This document shows positions 55,478-63,750 of a DNA stretch of 64,000 nt, piece by piece. The position numbers and the translations under genes are program-made. This DNA is from Fontibacillus panacisegetis (lineage in GTDB: Bacteria; Bacillota; Bacilli; Paenibacillales; Paenibacillaceae): NCBI RefSeq assembly GCF_900102215.1, contig NZ_FNBG01000004.1:1-64000 (forward strand). Direction: 5' to 3'. The notes under the pieces are model-generated. The model ran no database searches. It was given only the letters and a program-made list of their open reading frames with translations, and was not told the DNA's origin. Position 1 is the first letter of the stretch. Each line of letters starts with the position of its first letter.

Positions 55478-57435
55478 TATGCCATCAAGCCTCCCGCTAC
55501 TTTGATCTCACGGGCGAGCGCTCTGGCAATCGCATCGATATCAGATTCTTGACGCACGTTGAATGTGTTCCCTGTAATAGAGATGGAGCCACCCCCGCCA
55601 CCTTGAGAAAATTCACGGTTCTCACTGGCAGTCATGATGCGTTCTCCTTTATGGAGCCGGGCCATCATCCCGTCATAAGGAACATAGTCCATTCCGTGGT
55701 ATTTTGCCGGTGGAGGTCCGCCATTTGAGGTCAACTGCTCAGACGCCGCTGTAGTGTCCATCTCAATCGTTGCCTTTGCACCATCGGCAAGACCAACAGA
55801 CTCTAGGAAAGAGTTGAATCCATCCTTGACTGAATTAATGCAGCCCAAAATGAAATCCATATGTTTTTTGATAAGATAAGCAACTCCCCCTACAACCACT
55901 CCAAGCAACAATGCAGCAGCAATAATCGGAGCAAACGGAGCTACTGTAGCCCATGCTGCTACAGCCGTGGCCATAAGAGCAGGTGCAAATACCGTCAGTA
56001 AAAATGCAGCAACTGTACCGAGCGTGATCAGAATGATACCTGAATGTTCAGCCAATACCTCGATTACAGACACTAGGGCATTTGCTAGTGGGAGTAATGC
56101 CTCGCCTAATGGAGCCATGGCGATCGTAATTCTGTTCTGAAGCGTGCTCCACTGATCTCCAAAACTCTGTAAGCTTTGAGTCTGGCTGATAATCCCATTC
56201 TTCGACTGATTCATAGCCCCAAGGATTCCATCAAACTCTACTTTTCCTCCCCGTAAAGCGGTCACCATTTCTCCAGTTACCTTATCGCCAAAAAACTCAG
56301 TAGCATATGCCGCAGCCATGGTAGCATCATGTGCATTTCTTACATTACCTGCAATTTCAGCTATTCCTCCATCGGGGAGCTTTTTCTTGAGCAGCTCTTC
56401 GACGGGGTTAATACCTTCCTTTTGCCACTTGGCTAGCAATACCATAGATTGATCGAACCCTATCCCCATTTCCTTAAGCGGTTCACCAAATTGGGCCATT
56501 TGTTTCATCAGATCGCCCATATTCACTTTCCCTGCTCGGCTTACAGCAAAAAATTGCTCCAGCATAGCTTCCCCATCCGTAGCGGCAATCCCCCACGTAG
56601 ACATGGCCTTGGCCGCAGACTCCGCAGCAACCGCGCTATCCGATCCTGTCAGTCTGGACGCATCCAACATCACCTTGGTCAATCTCTCCAGATCGGTTCC
56701 TGTCAAGGAAGTTTCCCGACTTAATGTACCCATAGTCTTAGCCACTACATCCAAACTTTCAGGGACTTGCCCCCCTACTGTTCGAAACGATTGGGAGAGT
56801 TTGCTCATAGCCTCTTCTGAGGCACCGGAAGTAGAACGGAGAACCCCGAAAGCGGAACTGAACGCCTTCGCTGCCTCTATCGAACTATCCTTAATAGCAA
56901 GTAGCATACTGCCTGCTGTTGAAGCAACCGATGACAGCTTCTCTTTGTTATCGTCCGAGAGTTCAATCGGCTTGTCACCTACGATATTTTGCAGCCGCTT
57001 TATCCTTCCTACCTTAGGGGCATTTTTGCCTACCGGGAATCCTAAAGACGCGGCCATAGCATCATCTGCCTTTTTCTTAGCCGCTGCAGCCTTTCTCGCC
57101 TGATTTTTCTCCCAGAGCGCTTTAAAAGGTTTGCCCATGACCTTAAGACCTGAAGATGCCTGGCTCTTGAGCCCTTTGCCAGCTTCCGAACCCTTCTTCA
57201 TCGCCCTAGCGGCTACAGCGCCTGCCATCAGTTGCAGGGATGTGAGCTTCTTTTCTACTTTTGCAGCAGTGATTCCCGTTCCCTCCAAATCCTTACTCAT
57301 CTTGGAAAAAACATTCACTTGCTCTATCTGAACCGTTGTTTTTTGCACCTGATTCATCATTTTACTGAGCTTATTTATATTGTTCAGTTGTTCCTTTGTG
57401 ATATCGATTAAACCCCCGCTTCCAGACGAGCTCAA
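55477..57435 (-). CDS. Tail tape measure protein
   Basis: A 652-residue tape measure with a helical N-terminal half (about 1-140), the TP901-type tail domain at about 180-400 (SKLSQSFRTVGGQVPESLDVVAKTMG) and hydrophobic helices at about 455-535. Tape measures set tail length; by the usual 0.15 nm per residue the tail would be about 100 nm. The start was set at TTG 57435 with AAGGAGG 8 nt upstream; the GTG at 57444 lies inside that site. Confidence 0.87.
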   Translation of the reverse strand: MSSSGSGGLIDITKEQLNNINKLSKMMNQVQKTTVQIEQVNVFSKMSKDLEGTGITAAKVEKKLTSLQLMAGAVAARAMKKGSEAGKGLKSQASSGLKVMGKPFKALWEKNQARKAAAAKKKADDAMAASLGFPVGKNAPKVGRIKRLQNIVGDKPIELSDDNKEKLSSVASTAGSMLLAIKDSSIEAAKAFSSAFGVLRSTSGASEEAMSKLSQSFRTVGGQVPESLDVVAKTMGTLSRETSLTGTDLERLTKVMLDASRLTGSDSAVAAESAAKAMSTWGIAATDGEAMLEQFFAVSRAGKVNMGDLMKQMAQFGEPLKEMGIGFDQSMVLLAKWQKEGINPVEELLKKKLPDGGIAEIAGNVRNAHDATMAAAYATEFFGDKVTGEMVTALRGGKVEFDGILGAMNQSKNGIISQTQSLQSFGDQWSTLQNRITIAMAPLGEALLPLANALVSVIEVLAEHSGIILITLGTVAAFLLTVFAPALMATAVAAWATVAPFAPIIAAALLLGVVVGGVAYLIKKHMDFILGCINSVKDGFNSFLESVGLADGAKATIEMDTTAASEQLTSNGGPPPAKYHGMDYVPYDGMMARLHKGERIMTASENREFSQGGGGGSISITGNTFNVRQESDIDAIARALAREIKVAGGLMA

Positions 57436-57463
57436 TCTCCTCACCTCCTTGGCTAAGCCGACT

Positions 57464-58050
57464 TTACGTCCTCATCCTGCGGGCAGCTCTCTCCTGTTCT
57501 TTCCTCACCTTTTCCTCCTCCTCCAGCTGCAGCATCATCGAGGCATACATGAATCGCTTCACACTCTCATCCTTGTTGTACATTTCATCTGGAGGAATAT
57601 GATGCCGCTGGAAAATAAGATGTATAAGAAAAGCCTCACCGCCCGCTTTGATCAGTTTTTTATTTCTTCTTCATCGCTGTCAAAACCGCTGATTCCTAAA
57701 ATTTCTGCGGACAGTTTAGCTATTTCTCCCGCTAACAGCAAACCGAGGATCGCCTCAGTGGGCGATCCGTACTTATCGATCAGCTCTCTAGCAGACCAAT
57801 CCGGAATCAGGCATGCTTTTTGAATGACTAACGCGCCAAACTGTTCTTCATCCATCACTTTTTCGCGCTTCTGGCCTTTCCCTGTGTAATGGGTACATTG
57901 CTCCTGAATTTTGTTAATCGTCTTGCCGTCGAGCGCTTGAATTTGAAAGTCCACACCGAGACGTTTCATTGGAACATCCTTTTGCGGTTTGCTGTCTGCA
58001 CTGAGCAAAGCCTGAAGCACACTGCTTTGTCTGTTATCTGTAATAGCCAT
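57464..58050 (-). CDS. Tail assembly chaperone with -1 programmed frameshift (XkdN-type)
   Basis: The 0-frame product is a 132-residue XkdN-type chaperone ending at the TGA 57652. Its last codons form the canonical slippery heptamer A-AAA-AAC (57655-57661 on the minus strand) directly before the stop. A -1 shift there opens a frame of 63 more residues (starting LIKAGGEAFLIHL and ending with the TAA at 57464), giving a 195-residue fusion like gpG/gpGT of lambda. The fusion tail carries a Glu/Arg-rich coiled coil. The shift site and open frame are seen directly; use of the shift is inferred. Confidence 0.87.
57655..57661 (-). other. Slippery heptamer A-AAA-AAC
   Basis: The heptamer is in the X-XXY-YYZ register of the 0 frame, followed at once by the TGA stop of the short product. 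A GC-rich stretch (about 57635-57650) follows and might form a weak stimulatory stem. The -1 frame stays open for 63 codons. Confidence 0.9.
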
Positions 58051-58107
58051 TGTCCATTCATCTCCTAATATTTGATTGTTGTTATACTGGATATAATCGT
58101 TCTACGA

Positions 58108-58542
58108 TTACTCCGCCGTCAATTTATCCATAAGCTCGTAGCCCGTAAAGTTAAAAGGCAGTTCTTCCTCGACGATCGAGCCGACTTCAAAGTGCATCAG
58201 CGGGATTTTATCGAAGGTTACGCCCTTCAAACGAACACGATACGCCCCATAGGACTCGGGATCTTCAAGCTTCAAAATAAGCTCGGTGATAAAAGTACCC
58301 TGACTGTCATCAGCGATTTTTCCGATTAACTCTACGAATTCAGACGTTACTTTATAGCCTGAAATAGTACCTGTTCCACTTAGTCCCGTAACTTTGTGAG
58401 CCGTCCATCGGGAACCTGATCTCTTGATTTCTTCCTTAGTTATTTCAACGTTCGCCTCAGCAGATTTAATATTGGTCAGCCATTTTCCATCGTGATATAC
58501 ATATCCAAAAGTTCCATTAATAACGCGGGTTGAATCTAGCAA
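58108..58542 (-). CDS. Tail tube protein XkdM-like
   Basis: This 144-residue protein of DUF2001 has a beta-rich fold with the segment KWLTNIKSAEANVEITKEEI near the start and DKIPLMHFEVGSIVEEELPFNF near the end. XkdM forms the inner tube of contractile tails. The start is TTG, with GGAGGG 6 nt upstream. Confidence 0.88.
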   Translation of the reverse strand: MLDSTRVINGTFGYVYHDGKWLTNIKSAEANVEITKEEIKRSGSRWTAHKVTGLSGTGTISGYKVTSEFVELIGKIADDSQGTFITELILKLEDPESYGAYRVRLKGVTFDKIPLMHFEVGSIVEEELPFNFTGYELMDKLTAE

Positions 58543-58588
58543 ATGAATCCCTCCAATAATTTGTAATAATTGAAACTCAAATCTCTAA

Positions 58589-59635
58589 CTAAACCTTAAT
58601 GGTTAAGAAAATCCGTTCCATACTGTCGATCTCTGTGAATCCGATTAGCAAGAAGACGGTGTCCCCCTCTGATTTACGCTCTGGATCAAGCGTTACTACG
58701 ATATCAGTAAGTACATTGTTAAGCTCCAAACGCTCCAGATACGCTTTCACTGCGGAGATCAGCGCCGCTTGCCCATCAGCATTGTTGTCGAGCTTACCTA
58801 TGTAAGCTTCAGTTGCCGCCTTTGGAATATCCGTTGCAACCGCTTGACGGGCACGCATCGCTCTGATTTTTTTCTTACTCGTAACGAGTCCTTGCTCGAC
58901 CTTTACTTTTTCCCCATCATGAACGAGCACAAGCGAACCTTTTTGCAGAGCAGTCGTAATTTCGCTGTTCTTCAACCTTTTCACAACATCTGTTCCGCGA
59001 ACCGGGGAATAAGTGATTGACTTATTAATACCGGTTCCTGCGATTAACCCTGCAATGTATGGAGCATATTGTGCAGAGCTATAGCTCACGTCGTTAATTT
59101 CTACACCCGTAATGAGATTGACCGTGTAGTCATCTGCCAGTTGGGTAGTCCGCTTGTTACCAACCGCCGGATCAAGATCATCTTCAAGAGATCCACCAAA
59201 TACCGTGATAAAATGTTTCCCTTCATCTTCACGATTCTGTTTACACCAGACTTGAGTTGCCTTTTGCTCTTCTTCTGTAATTTCTTCAGGAAATACGAAC
59301 ACATTGAATAGACGTGTAGAGAATGCATCTCGAAGTAACGTATAGCTTACCTTTCCACCTTCGCCAACTGGAACTGTATACACTAGCACTTCCTTTGCCC
59401 CGCCCTGTAGAATGAGTGAGATAGCCGTTACATTGTCAGCACCGAACAATTCAATAGCTTCCGATTCTTTCTCAATCGTGTAAAATTTATCTGATGCTGC
59501 ATTCCCATATTGAAGCAATGGCAAGCCTACCGTACCTCTGGCGCCACCTTTGATCTGTGCTGCTGCAGCCTCCACAAAATTAATATATAGACCCGGACGA
59601 ACCGGCAAGCTAATCGGATCCCATGTTCCACTCAT
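58589..59635 (-). CDS. Short contractile tail sheath protein XkdK-like
   Basis: A 348-residue sheath with the conserved N-terminus (MSGTWDPISLPVRPGLYINF) and C-terminal domain (RSEGDTVFLLIGFTEIDSMERIFLTIKV-type strands). PBSX XkdK and T4 gp18 are longer, as I recall, so this is near the minimal length seen in diffocin-like particles. The start at 59635 was chosen over the GTG at 59647, which lies next to its ribosome binding site. Confidence 0.9.
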   Translation of the reverse strand: MSGTWDPISLPVRPGLYINFVEAAAAQIKGGARGTVGLPLLQYGNAASDKFYTIEKESEAIELFGADNVTAISLILQGGAKEVLVYTVPVGEGGKVSYTLLRDAFSTRLFNVFVFPEEITEEEQKATQVWCKQNREDEGKHFITVFGGSLEDDLDPAVGNKRTTQLADDYTVNLITGVEINDVSYSSAQYAPYIAGLIAGTGINKSITYSPVRGTDVVKRLKNSEITTALQKGSLVLVHDGEKVKVEQGLVTSKKKIRAMRARQAVATDIPKAATEAYIGKLDNNADGQAALISAVKAYLERLELNNVLTDIVVTLDPERKSEGDTVFLLIGFTEIDSMERIFLTIKV

Positions 59636-59665
59636 TAATAAAGCCACCCTTCTAATCGTTATAAT

Positions 59666-60115
59666 TTAGTTAATTGTCGTACGTATTTCTACCTTGTCGA
59701 TCTTCTGATACTCCGCCATCACCACAGCTTCACGACTGAATACCACCATCGTGCCGCTGCATCTAAGCAGTCCACTTTCCAGCTTCTCAGCTAAATCGAT
59801 AGTAAAAGACTCTGGCCGAACTATACCTGTGCCGTCCGGTACAGGTATGCTGGTGGTTTCATTCATGACATAGCGGCTAAACGCTCCCATGCTAACAACC
59901 GCATCTTCAGCAAGTTCGCTATAGTAATGAACTCTGTATTGTCGTTCGATTACGGTATGACTCCGCGCTTCGCTGCGACGAATTTCCTGCTTCAAATGAA
60001 TCGCAAATTCTCTCGCCATTGGAAGATCAGGCTCCTGGAACCGATGAACCTGACTGTCAGGAAACTTTGTACGTATTAACTCTCCAATACCGTTCACTTC
60101 CTCGGCAATAGACAT
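59666..60115 (-). CDS. Phage tail terminator-type protein
   Basis: A 149-residue protein, first gene of the tail operon, with an alpha-beta fold (EEVNGIGELIRTKFPDSQVHRFQEPD and ATVIERQYRVHYY-type strand). Its place before the sheath fits the tail terminator (gpU-like) family that caps the tail end. With no head genes present it would form the top of the particle. Confidence 0.75.
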   Translation of the reverse strand: MSIAEEVNGIGELIRTKFPDSQVHRFQEPDLPMAREFAIHLKQEIRRSEARSHTVIERQYRVHYYSELAEDAVVSMGAFSRYVMNETTSIPVPDGTGIVRPESFTIDLAEKLESGLLRCSGTMVVFSREAVVMAEYQKIDKVEIRTTIN

Positions 60116-60155
60116 AGTAGATCACTCCTTCCCGCATTTGATTTCCGCAGTTTGG

Positions 60156-60161
60156 ATTATA
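60156..60161 (-). promoter_or_regulatory. -10 box of the tail operon promoter
   Basis: On the minus strand TATAAT lies about 40 nt upstream of the first tail gene. The sequence 17 nt upstream of it (ATTCGC) is not a -35, so the promoter should need an activator. The palindrome at 60184-60227 lies directly upstream. Confidence 0.55.
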
Positions 60162-60183
60162 AGTTTAAAAGTGAAAATGCGAA

Positions 60184-60227
60184 TAGGATGAACTTTCTTC
60201 ACCTGGGGGTGAAGGGAATTCATCCTA
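60184..60227. promoter_or_regulatory. Nested palindrome between the response regulator and the tail operon
   Basis: Outer arms TAGGATGAA / TTCATCCTA and inner arms TTCACC / GGTGAA share one centre (60205.5), with the middle positions also able to pair. No T-run follows, so it is not an intrinsic terminator. Its position upstream of a -35-less promoter and beside a LuxR-type regulator gene suggests an activator site. Confidence 0.6.
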
Positions 60228-60295
60228 CCGTTTATCTAGCATCATTGGTATACTGGGTTTAATTGTAAATGAACCAAGTCTCAGGAGGGTTGTAT

Positions 60296-60886
60296 ATGAC
60301 ATCTATCCGAATCATGCTCGTTGAGGACGATCCATTCTGGAGGGATCATATTAGTGCAGACCTCACGGACGAGGCAGATATCGAGGTAGTCGGAGTAGCC
60401 ACTACAAAAGAAGAAGCCATAGACATGGCTTCTCGCATTAATATTGACGTCATTCTGATGGACATTAATCTGACCGGTAACAATTTGGACGGCCTTGAAG
60501 CCGCTGAACATATACTTCGTCAACAAACCAAGCATGATACCAAGATCATCATGCTTACTTCAATCACAGAGGCTGAAATTGTAATGAAATCATTTCGACT
60601 GGGCGCATTAAATTATATTAATAAATCCAGTTATCAAGACATCCTTAATGCGATACGTGATGCATATAGCGGAAAAGCTTCCATTCATTCAGACGCAGCT
60701 AAGGTCATGCGAAATGAAGTGCAGCTTATGGAATTGTCCCCTACTGAACGCGAGGTGTTCGATCTTCGCAAAACGGGATTAAGTAAACGGGAAATTTCCG
60801 AAAAGCTCCATAAATCTACAAATACGATTAAAACCCAGCTTCGCAGTATTAAAAATAAACTGACTCATTTCAAAATAGATGAGTGA
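60296..60886 (+). CDS. LuxR/NarL-type response regulator beside the tail operon
   Basis: This 196-residue regulator has a receiver at about 1-120 (VEDDPFWRD, phosphoacceptor in ILMDINLTG, lysine in YINKSS) and a LuxR helix-turn-helix at about 140-190 (LSPTEREVFDLRKTGLSKRE). It is transcribed away from the tail operon and its 3' end overlaps the kinase gene by 22 nt. The start at 60296 has AGGAGGG 6 nt upstream. Control of the tail operon is inferred from position and from the palindrome between them. Confidence 0.88.
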   Translation: MTSIRIMLVEDDPFWRDHISADLTDEADIEVVGVATTKEEAIDMASRINIDVILMDINLTGNNLDGLEAAEHILRQQTKHDTKIIMLTSITEAEIVMKSFRLGALNYINKSSYQDILNAIRDAYSGKASIHSDAAKVMRNEVQLMELSPTEREVFDLRKTGLSKREISEKLHKSTNTIKTQLRSIKNKLTHFKIDE

Positions 60887-62340
60887 GTGTGGTCAAAGCT
60901 CCTAGTCCTGACTGCATAATTGGGGGAACGGAGCTTCGATTTATATTTATACGCTGGAAAATGAAGTACGATCGTTGTCCCTTCTTCTGGCACACTCTCG
61001 GCTACCGACAGCTTGCCTCCATGCTTGGACATTACGCTCAAGCAATAGGATAGTCCGAGCCCGTAGTTGAGAGCATTTTTTTTCGTAGTGAAGAACGGCT
61101 CAAATATTTTAGACAAATTTTCTTGCGGGATTCCTGCCCCGTTATCCTTCACCTCAATTCGAAACTCACGTCTGGTTGCAGAGGTTCGGAGTTCAATGAC
61201 TCCACCTTTAGACGGCAGGGCATCTATCGAATTGCGGATCAGATTGGATAAGGTTTCTTTTACATGGACTTCGTCGCATATGAGTTCTCCTTCAGTAGTG
61301 TAAAAAACGGACAGGGAAACCTGTTTATGTTCTGTAAGCGATCCAGCAGATTTAATAACGGATTCCAGCAGCCTCTTAATATCATGGGAACTCTCGTCAA
61401 GATGGACATCCTCTGCTTTTTCCTTAATACGGTTCACCATTTTAAGTAAATGAGAAGTCAGTCCATGTACCTGTTCAATCGTTTGTACTGCCTTATCAGA
61501 TTGGCCTCCTTGAACAAGATGACTGCTTTTCTCAGCCAAGTAATCAATTTTCTGGATTTCATTCTTAATGGAATGGTTCAGTATCGACACTCCCATCGTT
61601 AAAGTTCTGATCGAGTAGTCGATGCGCTCCCGCTCTATTTTCAGTTTAATCCCTAAAAATCCATACCGGATCGTAAAAAATAACACTATAATGACCGTAG
61701 CTAGAATGACGATAAAATTGGTCTGCCACATCCCGTTGCTTCTAAGATCAAACGACCATTGCCCCAGCGTAAGTGAATCAAAACCTACATAGTCGGACAT
61801 GAACGCCCAGATCATAACAAGTGGGAATAACAGCGTTCTTCGTTGACTGTGCCTCTTAAGACCGTTCTTTTCCTTAACATACGCGTATACATAAAAAATA
61901 CATCCGAGCGCTATGTATGCTCCATCCCACCACCGAAATCTACTAACATCAAAGTGGTTCCACCCTTCGGACATCAGATGCTCGACAAGCAGCAGTACAA
62001 ACCCGGGAAACAGCAGCACGGTCCATGTCCATTTAATCCAGTATGACATTTTCTCATTGATCCAGAGTCCTCCCATACAGAAGACATACGGCAAAATAAA
62101 AAAATAGATATTCATAGCAATCACAGTAGATTTGTAAAATAGTAGACTCAATACAGGATGCATCCACACTGCGTGCTCAAACACCGGCATGATGGACAAA
62201 TGCATCGCGAAAGCAAAGCTTGCTGATCCTCCCAGTAATATGGTCAACCCTATCCATATGTTAGACCTTGTTCGATGAAATAGAATAAATAATCCTAACG
62301 ACCACAACGATAAAAACATCAAAATGTAAATAATTCGCAC
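60865..62340 (-). CDS. 7-TM sensor histidine kinase beside the tail operon
   Basis: A 491-residue kinase with seven membrane helices in the first 245 residues, no large extracytoplasmic loop, and a C-terminal kinase core. The H-box is LNHSIKNEIQKIDYL (about 264-278), followed by HATPase boxes NLIRNSIDAL, VKDNGAGIP and GLGLSYCL. This fits a membrane sensor that reads an intramembrane or small-molecule signal. It converges with the response regulator and is probably its partner. The start is GTG; an ATG 7 codons in is an alternative. Confidence 0.87.
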   Translation of the reverse strand: MRIIYILMFLSLWSLGLFILFHRTRSNIWIGLTILLGGSASFAFAMHLSIMPVFEHAVWMHPVLSLLFYKSTVIAMNIYFFILPYVFCMGGLWINEKMSYWIKWTWTVLLFPGFVLLLVEHLMSEGWNHFDVSRFRWWDGAYIALGCIFYVYAYVKEKNGLKRHSQRRTLLFPLVMIWAFMSDYVGFDSLTLGQWSFDLRSNGMWQTNFIVILATVIIVLFFTIRYGFLGIKLKIERERIDYSIRTLTMGVSILNHSIKNEIQKIDYLAEKSSHLVQGGQSDKAVQTIEQVHGLTSHLLKMVNRIKEKAEDVHLDESSHDIKRLLESVIKSAGSLTEHKQVSLSVFYTTEGELICDEVHVKETLSNLIRNSIDALPSKGGVIELRTSATRREFRIEVKDNGAGIPQENLSKIFEPFFTTKKNALNYGLGLSYCLSVMSKHGGKLSVAESVPEEGTTIVLHFPAYKYKSKLRSPNYAVRTRSFDHTHSSILK

Positions 62341-62485
62341 CCAAAATGGCCCCTTAATGTATCAAATCTACAACCTTAATTTACTAATTATTCCCTGTTA
62401 AATTAATCTATTCCTGCATCAAGTATACATTTAAAAATTATTTTAATTCTCTTTTCTTTTACCCATAATTTTCCGTTTATTAACA

Positions 62486-62535
62486 TCAAAAAAAGACTGG
62501 CTCAAGACAAAATTCTCCTGATACCAGTCTCTATT
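62486..62535 (-). terminator. Terminator of the adenosine deaminase gene
   Basis: On the minus strand AGACTGG pairs with CCAGTCT over about 24 nt and is followed by TTTTTTTG. Confidence 0.75.
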
Positions 62536-62550
62536 GTTATATCATTATGT

Positions 62551-63588
62551 CTATAATAATTCAGCAAAAGACTTTACTATTTCTTCGTGCAATTGCCGCT
62601 TCTCCTCTTTCTCCAGAAAAGCAGCCTCGACACTGTTCAACATAATCTGCTCCATTTCAGGAAGCGTAAATTGAAAATGATCTGTCAGAACCGCGAGCTC
62701 CTTCGTCATATTCGTATCAGATACGGTCAAATTGTCAGTGTTCACTGTGATGAGCAAGCCTTGATCAAAATATTCACGAATCGGATACGTCTCCCAGTTC
62801 GTTGAAGCTTTTGTCTGAATATTACTAATCGGACAGAACTCCAATGGAATACGCTCTGCTCGTACCCGCTCCAGCAGGTCCCTGTCTTCCTTCAAACGAA
62901 CTCCATGCCCGATCCGATTGGTACCGAGCTTAACCACTGCTCCATAAATACTATCCGCCCCTGCCGCTTCACCTGCATGAATGGTAAACGGAAGCCCATG
63001 TTTTTTAGCCAGATCGAATACCTCCTGATGCAGTTCAGGCGGATATCCGTCCTCTGGTCCGGCTAAATCAACAGCAACCACTCCACGTTCCATAAAACGA
63101 GCAGCCGCCTCAATAACCTCCAGATTGTCTTGAGGTGCATGGTTCCGCATACAGATAATGATACCTCGAGCCTTAACACCATACGTTGCCTCGCCTCGAC
63201 TTAGGCCTGTCACAAAGGATTCTATCACCTCATCCAGGCTAAGGCCCTTTTGAAGATGAAGCCGCGCACCCATCCGTACCTCAATATATTTGCAGTTATG
63301 CTCCGCCGCCTGCTCCACAACTTCATAAGCTATCCGTTCTAATGAATAAGCCGTCTGCATCGCAGGCAGCACCAAATCAAATTTACTCAAATAATCTACC
63401 AGACTCGGGCAATCTCCCTCCACCCGCATAAACGGCAACAAACGATCAACGTCAGCTGCAGGCAGCGTCAATCCCTCTGCCTCAGCCAACTCCAGCAAAG
63501 TTTGCGGCCTAACGCTTCCATCCAAATGAAGATGCAAATCGATCTTAGGCAATCTTCTCAGCACACTTTTATCTACTCCGCTTCCCAT
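62551..63588 (-). CDS. add: Adenosine deaminase
   Basis: Zinc hydrolase of 345 residues that converts adenosine to inosine in purine salvage. The metal histidines are in KIDLHLHLDGSV, the catalytic Glu in IHAGEAAG and the Asp in VNTDNLTVSD. The ADD-family segment EFCPISN is present. The start is ATG 63588 with a GGGAGTGAC site upstream. Confidence 0.92.
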   Translation of the reverse strand: MGSGVDKSVLRRLPKIDLHLHLDGSVRPQTLLELAEAEGLTLPAADVDRLLPFMRVEGDCPSLVDYLSKFDLVLPAMQTAYSLERIAYEVVEQAAEHNCKYIEVRMGARLHLQKGLSLDEVIESFVTGLSRGEATYGVKARGIIICMRNHAPQDNLEVIEAAARFMERGVVAVDLAGPEDGYPPELHQEVFDLAKKHGLPFTIHAGEAAGADSIYGAVVKLGTNRIGHGVRLKEDRDLLERVRAERIPLEFCPISNIQTKASTNWETYPIREYFDQGLLITVNTDNLTVSDTNMTKELAVLTDHFQFTLPEMEQIMLNSVEAAFLEKEEKRQLHEEIVKSFAELL

Positions 63589-63682
63589 CTATGTCACTCC
63601 CTCCAAGCTTTCGAGCCATAAAATAACAATATAGAGTATTATACAATATCCTAATGCCAGTATTGTTTTTCTTTTCTCCAGC

Positions 63683-63724
63683 CAAAAAAAGCGAACTCAG
63701 GAAAACTCGCCTGAATTCGCTAGT
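63683..63724 (-). terminator. Terminator of the partial glycosidase gene
   Basis: On the minus strand AGCGAATTCAGG pairs with CCTGAGTTCGCT and is followed by TTTTTTTGG. Confidence 0.85.
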
Positions 63725-63750
63725 ATGAGAATATGATAAGTGAATAATGA

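Noticed and set aside
48985..60115. Complete prophage
   Set aside because: No integrase, repressor, replication, terminase, portal, capsid or lysis genes are present, and both flanks are ordinary chromosomal genes.
48985..60115. Extracellular contractile injection system of the Photorhabdus type
   Set aside because: No AAA ATPase of the eCIS type and no toxin cargo gene; gene order is that of PBSX/diffocin tails.
60184..60227. Palindrome as an intrinsic terminator
   Set aside because: No T-run follows on either strand, and it lies between divergent promoters where no gene ends.
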